Below, piece by piece: positions 49,077 to 58,494 of a DNA stretch of 64,000 nt. The stretch spans positions 248,001 through 312,000 of the forward strand of contig NZ_JARXVF010000001.1 in NCBI RefSeq assembly GCF_029892515.1, written 5' to 3'. The notes under the pieces are model-generated. The model was given only the letters and a program-made list of their open reading frames with translations. It had not been told where the DNA came from and made no database searches. The translations under genes were made by a program, and so were the position numbers. Positions within the stretch are counted from its first letter, which is position 1. Every line of letters starts with the position of its first letter. Source of the DNA: Pseudaminobacter soli (ex Li et al. 2025) (GTDB taxonomy: Bacteria > Pseudomonadota > Alphaproteobacteria > Rhizobiales > Rhizobiaceae).

Positions 49077-49105
49077 CCCGGGCGAAACCGCCACGCACAC
49101 AAACA

Positions 49106-49131
49106 AAAGGCCGCTGACGCGGCATTTTTTC
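49106..49131. terminator. Bidirectional terminator erpA / permease
   Basis: AAAAG before GCCGC (49110-49114), loop TGAC, GCGGC (49119-49123), then ATTTTTT. Ends erpA (plus) and the nucleobase permease (minus). Confidence 0.8.
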
Positions 49132-49150
49132 TTGGGCGGTGTTTTTCCAC

Positions 49151-50635
49151 TCAGGTTTCCGTCGACATCGCAGCGTCACGCAGATCGCCGGCTTCGCCGA
49201 CGGCGCCGTTGAAATACCAGTTGAGCAAGACGGCCGAGATCGACGCGAGCAGAATGCCGGATTCGATCAGTGGATGAATGGCATTCGGCATCCACATCTC
49301 GAAATCCGGCGCGATCAGCGGGATCATACCGAAGCCGAGCGAGACGGCGACGATGAACAGGTTGTTGCGGCTCGATTTGAAATCGACCGCCGACAGGATG
49401 CGCACTCCGGTCGCCGCCACCATGCCAAACATGACCAGCCCTGCCCCGCCTAGAACGAATGTGGGCAGTGCCTCGACCAAAGCTCCCATCTTCGGGATCA
49501 GGCCGAGCACGATCAGGATCACGCCACCAGCAACGCAGACGAAACGACTGCGCACGCCGGTCACGCCGACCAGCCCGACATTTTGAGAAAAGCTGGTGTA
49601 GGGAAATGTGTTGAACAGGCCGCCAAGGATGGTGCCGAGGCCGTCCGTGCGCAGGCCCGCCGAAAGCATGGGCTGCGTCAGGCGCTTGCCGGTCATTTCG
49701 CCAAGCGCGAGGAACATGCCGGTCGACTCGATCAGCACCACGATCATAACCAGCGACATGGTCGCAATCAGGATCGGGTTGAAGATCGGCATTCCGAAAT
49801 GAAACGGCGTCACGAGGGCGAACCAGCCGGCATTGCCGACCTTGTCGAAATTCATCATGCCAAGCGCGGCGGTGAGGATCGCGCCGATGACGATGCCGAG
49901 CAGAACCGCGATATTGGCCACAAAGCCTTTGCCGAACCTGGCGACGAGCAGGATGGAAACAAGCACAATGGCTGAAATCGCAACGTGCGACGGCGGCGCA
50001 TAGGCGGCGTTGGGCGCGGTCGCTGCCAGCGACAGCTTGTCGGGCAGCGCCGGCACGCCGGTTCCTTCGACGCCGGCAAGCGCGGTGACCGTCTTCAGCC
50101 ATTCGGCATGTTCGGGCGCAACCAGATGAGGCGCGGTCGGCCCCACGGGGTTGCCGAAAATCCAGTTGACGCCGACTTTCATCAGCGAAACGCCGATGAC
50201 CAGGATGATGCTGCCGGTAACCACCGGCGGGAAAAAGCGCAACAGGCGCCCCATCAGCGGCGCAATCAGCATGGCCACGACGCCGGCCCCGATGATGGCG
50301 CCGAAGATCATCCGCGCGCCATCATGGCCGGGATTGGCATTTGCCATGGCCACCATCGGGCCGACGGCCGCAAATGTCACGCCCATCATGACCGGCAGCT
50401 TGATGCCGAACCATTGCGTGGCACCCAGCGACTGGATGATGGTGACGATGCCGCAAACGAAGAGGTCGGCCGAAATCAGGAACGCGACCTGTTCCGGCTC
50501 CAGTTTCAATGCGCGACCGACGATAAGGGGGACTGCTATGGCGCCGGCATACATGACCAGCACATGCTGGATGCCAAGCGCAGCAAGACGTGGTGCAGGA
50601 AGCACCTCGTCCACGGGATGCGTGGTAGAAGGCAT
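49151..50635 (-). CDS. Nucleobase:cation symporter-2 (xanthine/uracil permease)
   Basis: 494 residues, about 12-14 membrane helices. NCS2 motifs: QNVGLVGVTGVRSR near 345-358, the early LGIQHVLVMYAGAIAVPLIVG helix, and TGMFLALGEMTGKR. The subgroup is that of XanQ/PbuX xanthine permeases, though uracil or urate transport is possible. Monocistronic; no purine riboswitch-like fold was seen in the 130-base upstream region. Confidence 0.92.
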   Translation of the reverse strand: MPSTTHPVDEVLPAPRLAALGIQHVLVMYAGAIAVPLIVGRALKLEPEQVAFLISADLFVCGIVTIIQSLGATQWFGIKLPVMMGVTFAAVGPMVAMANANPGHDGARMIFGAIIGAGVVAMLIAPLMGRLLRFFPPVVTGSIILVIGVSLMKVGVNWIFGNPVGPTAPHLVAPEHAEWLKTVTALAGVEGTGVPALPDKLSLAATAPNAAYAPPSHVAISAIVLVSILLVARFGKGFVANIAVLLGIVIGAILTAALGMMNFDKVGNAGWFALVTPFHFGMPIFNPILIATMSLVMIVVLIESTGMFLALGEMTGKRLTQPMLSAGLRTDGLGTILGGLFNTFPYTSFSQNVGLVGVTGVRSRFVCVAGGVILIVLGLIPKMGALVEALPTFVLGGAGLVMFGMVAATGVRILSAVDFKSSRNNLFIVAVSLGFGMIPLIAPDFEMWMPNAIHPLIESGILLASISAVLLNWYFNGAVGEAGDLRDAAMSTET

Positions 50636-50765
50636 GACTTAGGCTCCCATTCTTCTGCCGCCCGGTTCTTCGACCGGGTTTCCTTCCCTCCAAGGATATT
50701 GCAGGATCGACTCGCCTATCGGATTCCACTATCAAGCAATTCTTTGAAATAGTCGCTCGGTTTTC

Positions 50766-51563
50766 ATGAAAATCGTCACTTGGAACATCAACGGCGTCAA
50801 GGCACGCCTCGGCAACCTGCTAGTCTGGCTGAAGGACAGCGCGCCCGACATCGTCTGTCTGCAGGAGATCAAGTCGGTCGACGACCAGTTTCCGCGCGCC
50901 GAGATCGAGGCCCTCGGCTACCACGTCGAAACGCACGGCCAGAAGGGTTTTAACGGCGTCGCCATCCTGTCCAAGATTCGATTCGATGAGGTCCACCGCG
51001 GCCTGCCGGGCGATGACAGTGACGAGCAGGCGCGCTTCATCGAGGGCGTGTTCTCGACCGACAAGGGCGTGCTGCGGGTGGTCTCGCTCTACCTGCCCAA
51101 CGGCAATCCGATCGACACCGAAAAATTCCCCTACAAGTTGTCGTGGATGGCGCGGCTGGAAAAATGGGCGAAGGAGCGCCTTACTCTCGAGGAACCGCTG
51201 ATCCTCGCCGGCGATTACAACGTCATTCCGGAACCCATCGACGCCCGCAATCCCGATGCCTGGCTCGGAGATGCGCTGTACCAGCCTGAAAGCCGGCGCG
51301 GTTTCCGCCGCCTGCTGAACCTCGGCTTCACCGATGCGATCCGCGCCGTCACCGACGCGCCGGACATCTATACCTTCTGGGACTACCAGGCCGGCGCCTG
51401 GCAGAAGAACAACGGCATCCGCATCGATTTCCTGCTGATGTCGCCGGAAGCGGCCAATCGCTTTTCATCCGCCTCGATCGAAAAGCACGTGAGGGCCTGG
51501 GAAAAGCCCTCGGATCACGTACCGGTGGTCGCGGAACTGGGGCTCGAAGCGAGCCAAAGTTGA
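50766..51563 (+). CDS. xthA: Exodeoxyribonuclease III
   Basis: 265 residues. AP endonuclease/exonuclease of base excision repair. Motifs: KIVTWNINGVKARL at the start, LQEIKSVDDQFP with metal-binding Glu, GDYNVIPEPIDARN, IDFLLMSPEA and the C-terminal SDHVPVVAEL with catalytic Asp-His. Complete. exoR-like gene lies downstream on the opposite strand. Confidence 0.96.
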   Translation: MKIVTWNINGVKARLGNLLVWLKDSAPDIVCLQEIKSVDDQFPRAEIEALGYHVETHGQKGFNGVAILSKIRFDEVHRGLPGDDSDEQARFIEGVFSTDKGVLRVVSLYLPNGNPIDTEKFPYKLSWMARLEKWAKERLTLEEPLILAGDYNVIPEPIDARNPDAWLGDALYQPESRRGFRRLLNLGFTDAIRAVTDAPDIYTFWDYQAGAWQKNNGIRIDFLLMSPEAANRFSSASIEKHVRAWEKPSDHVPVVAELGLEASQS

Positions 51564-51672
51564 CGCGGCTCTTGCGAAACCGAATCCGGATCCGGCGCCA
51601 AATTTCTGTTTCGTAAGATTATTTTGAACGCAGGTTTTGCTGCGAGTGCCGCAAGCAGCGACTCGCTGCCTG

Positions 51673-52494
51673 CTACTGGGCGGTGCCCTTGGTCAGGATA
51701 TCTTCGGCAAGCGCAATGGCTGTGCGGCGATCGGCTTCGCCGGCGAGCGCAAATGCCTCTTCCTGCATACTGCGAATCCAGGGCTGATCGGCAGGAGCCG
51801 CGCGGTCGAGCGCGGCCGTCATCATGGCCAGGCCGCGCACGACCTTACCCGATTGGAACAGGAGATTGCCAAGCGTTGCCTGCGCACCTGCGTGCCCCTT
51901 CTCGGCCGCAAGCTGGAACCAGCGACCGGCCTGGCGGACACTGGCCTTCACACCGCCGTCTCCCTTGAGGAACATCTTGCCCATCTCGAATTGGGCGTCC
52001 GGGTTACGGTAGTTGGCGGCGGCGCGCATGTAATATTCCTGCGCGGCGACCTTGTTCGCCTTGATCGGGCTGTCGGGAATGCCCTTCTTCAGATAGTTGC
52101 CGAGCGCGAAGAGCGCGTCGGAGACGTAGCTCTCTTCCGGACTGCCGGGCTCCACGTCCTGCTCGACGATTTCGCTGTAGAACTTGAAAGCCTCGAAATC
52201 ATTGCGGTCAACGCCGTCGCCTTCCGCATACATACGGGCAAGTTTCCACGTAGCGCCGAGCTGGCCGTTCTCGGCGGCGTAGCGATAGGCCTCCACGGCC
52301 TGGTCCTTGTGGCCGTTCTTGTAGGCCGAGAAGCCGAACTGGAACACCGCCCACGGGCTGGACTTGGGCTTCACCGCGCCGTTGTCGTCGAAAACCTTGT
52401 CGTCGAACGCCATCGCGCCCCCGGCACCGCCGAGGGTGGCTGCGGCAACGACGGCCGACAGCAGTGTTGTTCTCACGACGTCAAATATCTGCAT
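51673..52494 (-). CDS. exoR: ExoR-like periplasmic Sel1-repeat regulator
   Basis: 273 residues. Signal peptide ending at AMA before FDDKVF (about 30), followed by Sel1-like tetratricopeptide repeats (AVEAYRYAAENGQLGATWKLARMYAEGDGV; AAQEYYMRAAANYRNPDAQFEMGKMFLKGDG; RWFQLAAEKGHAGAQATLGNLLF). Length, signal peptide and repeat order match ExoR, the periplasmic inhibitor of the ExoS-ChvI two-component system that controls exopolysaccharide and motility in rhizobia. ExoS/ChvI are not in this window. ATG at 52494 chosen to give a clean signal peptide. Confidence 0.85.
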   Translation of the reverse strand: MQIFDVVRTTLLSAVVAAATLGGAGGAMAFDDKVFDDNGAVKPKSSPWAVFQFGFSAYKNGHKDQAVEAYRYAAENGQLGATWKLARMYAEGDGVDRNDFEAFKFYSEIVEQDVEPGSPEESYVSDALFALGNYLKKGIPDSPIKANKVAAQEYYMRAAANYRNPDAQFEMGKMFLKGDGGVKASVRQAGRWFQLAAEKGHAGAQATLGNLLFQSGKVVRGLAMMTAALDRAAPADQPWIRSMQEEAFALAGEADRRTAIALAEDILTKGTAQ

Positions 52495-53039
52495 AGCAGT
52501 GTATTTCTTTCGCGCCGCCAAAAATCGTGACGGCCCAATGCCGAGCGAACCCAGCGGTTTGTGCATGCTTCCAGGCCGCGCCGAAGCGCTGACCAGCTTG
52601 CCGAGCCCTCCAACGTATTGACCCGGCGAAGAGTTCCTCAGCCAAATGGATGATGGTATTAAGGCGGGCGCGAAGCAGCAGCGTTGCCGCTCCTGCGGCC
52701 CCGTCACGTTTCGCTTTCCAGATCACCTTGGCGTCCATCTCTTTCCTGTCCGCGAAAAGCGGTTGCTTTCGTCTCGGTCTTTAGCTCTGTCCGAAGACCC
52801 TTTGGGGGTGCTCCGGGTTTATGGCGGGAACGCGGCGAATTTACCCGTATTCGTTGTAGCGCATTCCTTCCGCGGGGACTGTTGCCGAAACATCACAAAC
52901 CTTGAGGTGATCATCGACAGGCAGCCCGCTCGGGAAGACATAGGGGCCATGCTGCGCCCGGGGCGTTAACAAACCGGCTGCGCCCGCGCGCAAAAAAGCC
53001 GGGCAGTGCCCGGCTTTTGCAATCAGCATTTCAAATCGG
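52495..53039. other. Intergenic region exoR / FadL-like gene
   Basis: 545 bases; I see no supported gene. It must hold the exoR promoter (leftward) and contains the terminator of the outer membrane protein gene at 52994-53018. A 107-codon plus-strand frame at 52646-52969 has no SD and no recognisable features. Confidence 0.55.
52994..53018 (-). terminator. Terminator of the FadL-like gene
   Basis: AAAAGCCGGGC (52994-53004), loop AGT, GCCCGGCTTTT (53008-53018). On the minus strand it is followed by TT and GCGCG, ending the outer membrane protein gene. Confidence 0.88.
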
Positions 53040-54209
53040 TTACCAGTTGACCTTGTAACCAAGGTTGACCGCGAACGCCCAGCCGCTGTCGACGGATGTG
53101 TTGAACAGGTTCTTGGTTTCCTGCGCAGAGCTGAGATAAGTCACACCGACCCCGCCGCGCAGTTCGCCGCCGAACTTGTCCTTAAGCACACCGCCGGCAG
53201 CGACCGTGTAGGTATCGCTCGACAGATCCCAGCCTGTGGCAACCCCCTGATCCCAAGTGAGGCTGAGCGCGCCCGAAACGTTTTCATTGAAGGCGTGGCC
53301 GATACCGCCGGTGACAGTCCAGCCGTCCTTCCAGTTGTAAGTGTCTTGGCTAATGAGCGCGCCATTGGCTTTTACACGAACATCAAGAGATTTCTGAACG
53401 CTCCAGTCGGACCACTTGACTGAACCGAACGCAAGCCAGCCCGGAGCAATGCCGCTCTGCAGCTTCAGTTCCACGCTCTGCGGCAGGTTGCCGTAACCCA
53501 AGACTGGTATCGCAATCTGGGTAAGCGGGGGAACAGGCAAGCCTGGCGCAAATATGCCAGCCGGACCTCTCAAGGTGCCCTCGGCACCGTAAGACGTACC
53601 GGAGCGGTACATCAACTGAGTGCGGAAGGCGATTTCAGGGATTTCGTAAGCAGCACCAATCCGGTAGCCAGTATCTTCGCCCTTCAACTGCAGATTGGCC
53701 GTCGTGCCGGCCGGCAAGCCCAAAATTGAAAAGTCGTTCACCCGACCATAATTGAAAGTCTCTTGGAAGGCACCACCCAGAATATAAGCGTTGCCGTAGC
53801 CAGCTGAGAACTTTACCGCACATGTAAGGCCGAGCTCGTCAACCGTGAACTCTTCCGATTTCTTGCCCGTCGGCGGCTTCGGCGCGGCGTAGTCCCCGCT
53901 TCCGCCAAAAGCCTGTACTAAAGTGCCGGCGCACCGAAATGCATCGATCGGCTTGATCATGAAAGCCGCAGAAGGGATGGCATAGTCCGACGTGTAGTTG
54001 GTGCCCACCAGTGCCGGATTGGCACTCGAGCTGATTTTACGGTTCGGGCTCACATAGGTAACGCCCGCACGCATGGCAAAATTGCCATCCTCGAACAGAA
54101 TGTCGGTATCGGCCGAGCCACGAGCAAAGCCGCCTGCGCTCGCCGATCCGACGATTGCGAGCGATAGGCAGCCGGCACCGAAAGCCGTTCTCAAACGCAC
54201 TGCATTCAC
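53040..54209 (-). CDS. Outer membrane protein transport protein, OmpP1/FadL/TodX family
   Basis: 389 residues. Signal peptide (LRTAFGAGCLSLAIVGSASA), N-terminal GGFARGSADTDILFEDGNFAMRAGVTYVSP in two parts typical of the FadL hatch, then a beta-barrel ending in the aromatic C-terminus LGYKVNW. Likely transports hydrophobic compounds across the outer membrane. Start GTG at 54209 has SD GAGGGAA seven bases upstream; the ATG at 54227 lies inside that SD region and is less likely. Confidence 0.88.
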   Translation of the reverse strand: MNAVRLRTAFGAGCLSLAIVGSASAGGFARGSADTDILFEDGNFAMRAGVTYVSPNRKISSSANPALVGTNYTSDYAIPSAAFMIKPIDAFRCAGTLVQAFGGSGDYAAPKPPTGKKSEEFTVDELGLTCAVKFSAGYGNAYILGGAFQETFNYGRVNDFSILGLPAGTTANLQLKGEDTGYRIGAAYEIPEIAFRTQLMYRSGTSYGAEGTLRGPAGIFAPGLPVPPLTQIAIPVLGYGNLPQSVELKLQSGIAPGWLAFGSVKWSDWSVQKSLDVRVKANGALISQDTYNWKDGWTVTGGIGHAFNENVSGALSLTWDQGVATGWDLSSDTYTVAAGGVLKDKFGGELRGGVGVTYLSSAQETKNLFNTSVDSGWAFAVNLGYKVNW

Positions 54210-54573
54210 GAAAATTCCCTCTCCCATACAAAGTACGTAGTTGAAGCTAGAGCTACTTCTTTCGGTGGGTGCAACTACCTTTTTGGGATGAGGCAATTCG
54301 CGGACAAGCCTGATAGGTCCGCGGCCGATTTTCGACCCCGTCAAACCGCTAAAAACAACCCGAATTTGAACAAAATTGGCCGGGTTTTTCCGCATCCCAG
54401 GACGAAAAAGGCCCGAAATCCGGCATCTTAACCGGGTTTCGAGCCTCTTGTTACTTTATGGCAACAATGCGGCGAAAATTGCCTAGCAATCGCATAACTG
54501 ACCCACGGTCACGCCCGTTTCGGAGGCAGGCACCGCCCTCGGCGGCACCTGGAATCAGGTGCGTATAGGCCCC
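54210..54573. other. Intergenic region FadL-like / valS
   Basis: 364 bases, no gene. Includes the promoter of the FadL-like gene and the valS terminator (54409-54446). Confidence 0.6.
54409..54446 (-). terminator. Terminator of valS
   Basis: Imperfect 15-bp hairpin: AGGCCCGAAATCCGG (54409-54423) against CCGGGTTTCGAGCCT (54432-54446), with one mismatch and one wobble. On the minus strand it is followed by TTTTTCGTCC. Confidence 0.75.
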
Positions 54574-57357
54574 TCACCCAGCCTCGCGAACCCGTGTGAG
54601 CGCATGGTTCAGCTTCTCCTGCGTCTCCTGGAATTCGACCAGCTTTTCGCGCTCGCCAGCCACCACTTCGGGAGCAGCGTTGGCGACGAACTTTTCGTTC
54701 GATAGCTTCTTGTGGATGCGTGCGACCTCTTCCGTCACCTTGGCCAGTTCCTTCTGCAGGCGTGCGGCCTCCGCAGTCAGATCGATTAGGCTGCCGAGCG
54801 GCAGGCAGGCAGTTGCCTCACCGATGACGATCTGGGCCGAACCCTTCGGCGCCACATCGGCAAGGGTGATCGTCTCGACGCGCGACAGCCGCTTGATCGC
54901 CGATTCGTGGCGCTCGAGCCTTGCCTTTGTCAGTTCATTGGCGCCGACCACAACCAGTGGCGCCATGGCCGACGGCGGCACGTTCATTTCCGAACGAACC
55001 GAGCGGATGCCGGACACGAGATCGACCAGCCAGTTGATTTCGGCAGCCGCCTCAGGGTCATCGAAGGAAGGCTCCGGCCAGCTGGCGAGGCATAGAAGCG
55101 ACGTGCGCTCCTCCCCTTCGCCGGCCGTATGCGCCCAAAGCTCCTCTGTCATGAACGGCATAAACGGGTGGAGGAGCTTGTAGATCTCGTCGAGCACGAA
55201 GGCTGCGACGGCCCTGCTTTCGACCTTGGCTTCCTCGTCCTCGCCCATGAAGACCGGCTTCAAGAGCTCCAGATACCAATCGCAGAAGGTGTTCCAGACG
55301 AATTTGTAGGCAGCGCCCGACGCTTCGTTGAAACGGTAGGAGGTGATGCCATCCGTGATCTCGCGAGTGGCACGCGCCAGCTCGGTGAGGATCCAGCGAT
55401 TGACGGTAAGCTTGGCATCCTGCAGCCAGAACTCGTCGTTGCGCGCAACGCCGTTCATCTCGGCAAAGCGCGTGGCGTTCCACAGCTTGGTGCCGAAGTT
55501 GCGATAGCCGGCGACGCGGGCGGGGTCGAGCTTCACGTCGCGGCCCTGCGCGGCCATGATCGCGAGCGTGAAACGCAGCGCGTCCGCGCCATATTCGTCG
55601 ATCAGTTCCAGCGGGTCGATGACGTTGCCCTTGGACTTCGACATCTTGGCGCCGTTCTTGTCGCGGACCAGCGCATGCACGTAGACCGTGTGGAACGGCT
55701 CCTCATGCATGAAATGCAGGCCCATCATCATCATGCGGGCGACCCAGAAGAAGATGATGTCGAAGCCCGTCACCAAGACGTCAGTCTGGTAGTAGGTTTC
55801 GAGTTCGGGCGTCTTGTCGGGCCAGCCCAGCGTCGAGAACGGCCACAGCGCCGACGAGAACCAGGTGTCGAGCACGTCTTCGTCGCGGGTCAGGATCTCG
55901 TCCGGCTTGAAGTTCTCAAGCTTGTCCTCGACCCAGGCCTTCCACGGCCCCTCCAGCGCCAGATAATATTCGACGGCGGCGTCGAGCGCCTCTTCCTCGG
56001 TCTTCTCGACGAAGACATGGCCGTCCGGCCCATACCAGGCCGGAATCTGATGGCCCCACCAGAGCTGACGCGAAATGCACCAGGGCTGGATGTTCTCCAT
56101 CCAGTCATAATAGGTCTTTTCCCAGTTCTTGGGCACGAAATTGGTGCGCCCCTCGCGAACCGACGCCAGCGCCGGCTTGGCGAGCTCTCCCGCATTCACA
56201 TACCACTGGTCGGTCAGGAAGGGTTCGATCGGCACGCCGCCGCGGTCGCCGTGCGGCACGACGTGGCGATGCGGCTCGATCTTGGCGAGCAGCCCGCCCT
56301 CTTCCATGATCTGCACGATCAGCTTGCGCGCCTCGAAGCGGTCCATGCCATTCAGCTGGTTCCACAGCTCCTGGCGGGCCGGCGTCACTTCAAGGCCTTC
56401 GAGGAAGTCCTCGTTGTCCTTGAGGTAGATGGTCGCCTCGGTGGTCATGATGTTGATCGCGCGCAGCTTGTGGCGCTTGCCGACCTCAAAGTCGTTGAAG
56501 TCGTGCGCAGGTGTGATCTTGACCGCGCCAGTGCCCTTCTCAGGATCGGAATATTCGTCGGCGACGACGGGAATCCTACGGCCAACGATGGGCAGGATGA
56601 CGTTCTTGCCGATGAGATGCTTGTAGCGCTCGTCTTCCGGATGGACAGCCACGCCCGTGTCGCCCAGCATCGTCTCCGGCCGGGTGGTAGCAACGGTGAT
56701 GTAGGTCGAAGGATCTTCCGGATCGAAGACCACACCCTCGATCGGATAGCGGAAATGCCAGAGATTGCCGTTAACCTCCAACTGCTCGACTTCGAGGTCG
56801 GAAATGGCCGTCAGAAGCTTCGGGTCCCAGTTCACAAGGCGCTTGTCCTTGTAGATCAGGCCCTGCTTGTAGAGCGTGACGAAAACCTCGAGGACGGCCT
56901 TGGACAGGCCCTCGTCCATGGTGAAGCGCTCGCGCGACCAATCGCAGGAAGCGCCGAGGCGCTTGAGCTGATTGAAGATCGCGCCGCCGGATTCGGCCTT
57001 CCACTCCCAGATCTTCTCCACGAATTCCTCGCGGGTCAGATCGCGGCGATGGATCTGCTTTTCCATGAGCCGGCGCTCGACCACCATCTGGGTGGCGATG
57101 CCGGCATGGTCCATGCCCGGCTGCCAGAGCACATTCTTGCCGCGCATGCGCTCGAAACGCACGAGAATGTCCTGCAACGTGTTGTTGAGGGCGTGCCCCA
57201 TATGCAGCGAGCCGGTCACATTCGGCGGCGGAATTACGATCGAGAAGGCCTCTGCGCCCGGCTGCGAGCCCGCGCCGGCCCGAAAGGCATTCGCCTCCTC
57301 CCAGGTAAGGGCAATCTTGGGTTCGACGGTCTTTGCGTCGTAAGTCTTCTCAAGCAT
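54574..57357 (-). CDS. valS: Valine-tRNA ligase
   Basis: 927 residues, class I synthetase. HIGH motif in [19 protein letters not shown] (about 45-63), editing domain CP1 (about 190-340), KMSKS in [13 protein letters not shown], anticodon-binding domain and a C-terminal coiled-coil (about 860-927) typical of ValRS. ATG at 57357 matches the family N-terminus MLEKTYDAK. Upstream popZ is separated by its own terminator. Confidence 0.97.
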   Translation of the reverse strand: MLEKTYDAKTVEPKIALTWEEANAFRAGAGSQPGAEAFSIVIPPPNVTGSLHMGHALNNTLQDILVRFERMRGKNVLWQPGMDHAGIATQMVVERRLMEKQIHRRDLTREEFVEKIWEWKAESGGAIFNQLKRLGASCDWSRERFTMDEGLSKAVLEVFVTLYKQGLIYKDKRLVNWDPKLLTAISDLEVEQLEVNGNLWHFRYPIEGVVFDPEDPSTYITVATTRPETMLGDTGVAVHPEDERYKHLIGKNVILPIVGRRIPVVADEYSDPEKGTGAVKITPAHDFNDFEVGKRHKLRAINIMTTEATIYLKDNEDFLEGLEVTPARQELWNQLNGMDRFEARKLIVQIMEEGGLLAKIEPHRHVVPHGDRGGVPIEPFLTDQWYVNAGELAKPALASVREGRTNFVPKNWEKTYYDWMENIQPWCISRQLWWGHQIPAWYGPDGHVFVEKTEEEALDAAVEYYLALEGPWKAWVEDKLENFKPDEILTRDEDVLDTWFSSALWPFSTLGWPDKTPELETYYQTDVLVTGFDIIFFWVARMMMMGLHFMHEEPFHTVYVHALVRDKNGAKMSKSKGNVIDPLELIDEYGADALRFTLAIMAAQGRDVKLDPARVAGYRNFGTKLWNATRFAEMNGVARNDEFWLQDAKLTVNRWILTELARATREITDGITSYRFNEASGAAYKFVWNTFCDWYLELLKPVFMGEDEEAKVESRAVAAFVLDEIYKLLHPFMPFMTEELWAHTAGEGEERTSLLCLASWPEPSFDDPEAAAEINWLVDLVSGIRSVRSEMNVPPSAMAPLVVVGANELTKARLERHESAIKRLSRVETITLADVAPKGSAQIVIGEATACLPLGSLIDLTAEAARLQKELAKVTEEVARIHKKLSNEKFVANAAPEVVAGEREKLVEFQETQEKLNHALTRVREAG

Positions 57358-57480
57358 GGGAAATCGATCCGTTCGTGCGGAATTTATTACTCGGTGTAAA
57401 TCGGAAGGCCATTGTCGAGTCAACAGCGGCGGCCCCGGTTGGTTGCCTGCATGTAGGTTGAAGCATGGACAGCGCAAAAG

Positions 57481-57509
57481 AAAACCCCGGCACGAGGCCG
57501 GGGTTCTTT
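57481..57509 (-). terminator. Terminator of popZ
   Basis: AACCCCGGC (57483-57491), loop ACGAG, GCCGGGGTT (57497-57505). On the minus strand it is followed by TTCTTTTG. Confidence 0.85.
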
Positions 57510-57548
57510 TGATGCAGACATGCCTGCCGCAAATGGTTCGGCGATGGC

Positions 57549-58271
57549 TCAGCCGCCCCGCGCGACCCGTTCGATCTCTTCGCGGACCAGACGCTCGACC
57601 AGCGTCGGCAAATTGTTGTCCAACCAGTCCTGCAGCATCGGCCGCAGCATCTGCGCGGCCATTTCGTCGAAGGTCTTGCGGCTGCGGGCAGCAAACGCCT
57701 CGGACAGTTCGCCGAAAGCGGCGGCAACCTGGCGGCCGGTGTGCTCCGAAATAATGGCCGACGTTGCGACTTCACGCGGCGCTGCCGCAGTGGATTCGGG
57801 CAGCGAGGCCTTGTCTTCCACCGGCTGCTCAACCGGAAAATCCTGCAAAGCTGCCTCGAACTCGACATCGAAGCTCGCGTCGGGTTCCGGTGAAGGTTCG
57901 ACGGCGACATTCCATTCGGCCACCGCGACCGCCGGCGCTTCGGCTAGCTGTTCCTGCACGGCAGGCATCTCGGGTTCGAAATGCGCCGTAAGACTTTCGG
58001 GCGCAGCTGACTCCTCGGCGGCGATCCTAGCCTGCACGTCCGCAAGCGTCGGAGTGCGCTCAACTTCTGGCGCGCGAGCAGCCCGCAACTCGGCACGGAA
58101 AGCGTCAACTTCGATGACGGCGTTGTCCAGTTGCTCGTCGCGGACATCGACCCGTGCCGTCATGTCTTCGGGGCCTTTGCGGACGGTGTCGCTGTCTTCG
58201 ATGATCCTGCGAATGGAAGCCAGGATCTCTTCCATCGAAGGTTCGCGCTGCACGCTGTTTGCCTGTGCCAT
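57549..58271 (-). CDS. popZ: PopZ-family polar organising protein (DUF2497)
   Basis: 240 residues. N-terminal conserved helix [20 protein letters not shown], long acidic Pro/Glu-rich disordered middle (about 35-165), and C-terminal helical oligomerisation region ([36 protein letters not shown], in two parts). PopZ forms condensates at the cell pole that anchor chromosome origins and cell-cycle regulators. Next to valS, the conserved location in Hyphomicrobiales. ATG at 58271 gives the family start MAQAN. Confidence 0.9.
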   Translation of the reverse strand: MAQANSVQREPSMEEILASIRRIIEDSDTVRKGPEDMTARVDVRDEQLDNAVIEVDAFRAELRAARAPEVERTPTLADVQARIAAEESAAPESLTAHFEPEMPAVQEQLAEAPAVAVAEWNVAVEPSPEPDASFDVEFEAALQDFPVEQPVEDKASLPESTAAAPREVATSAIISEHTGRQVAAAFGELSEAFAARSRKTFDEMAAQMLRPMLQDWLDNNLPTLVERLVREEIERVARGG

Positions 58272-58436
58272 TGTCACGTCCGCCGCCCTGTGCCCCAATT
58301 CAGCGACCGCTTCGGCATCGCCCGAAGGGGTTCGAATCAATGCTTATAGGGTAACGCGCCGATTGAACGCCGAGAATCCCCAAAGTCGGGGCGCTTGCGA
58401 TTTCAACAGATTAGAAACCATTTCGTGAATGCAAAA

Positions 58437-58460
58437 GGAGGCGCCGTTGCGGGCGCCTCC
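58437..58460 (-). terminator. Terminator of the tolC-like gene
   Basis: GGAGGCGCC (58437-58445), 6-base loop, GGCGCCTCC (58452-58460). On the minus strand it is followed by TTTTGCATTC. Confidence 0.85.
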
Positions 58461-58494
58461 CTGATCCGATTCGGCATTGGCCGGCTATCTAATG

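Noticed and set aside
50636-50765. Possible purine riboswitch before the nucleobase permease
   Set aside because: The conserved three-way junction and loop-loop pairs of that class are not visible.
52646-52969. 107-codon plus-strand frame in the exoR / FadL-like gap
   Set aside because: No ribosome binding site, no hydrophobic or domain pattern, and it overlaps likely exoR promoter sequence.
55129-57399. 756-codon plus-strand frame
   Set aside because: Lies entirely antisense to valS, which has all class I synthetase motifs.
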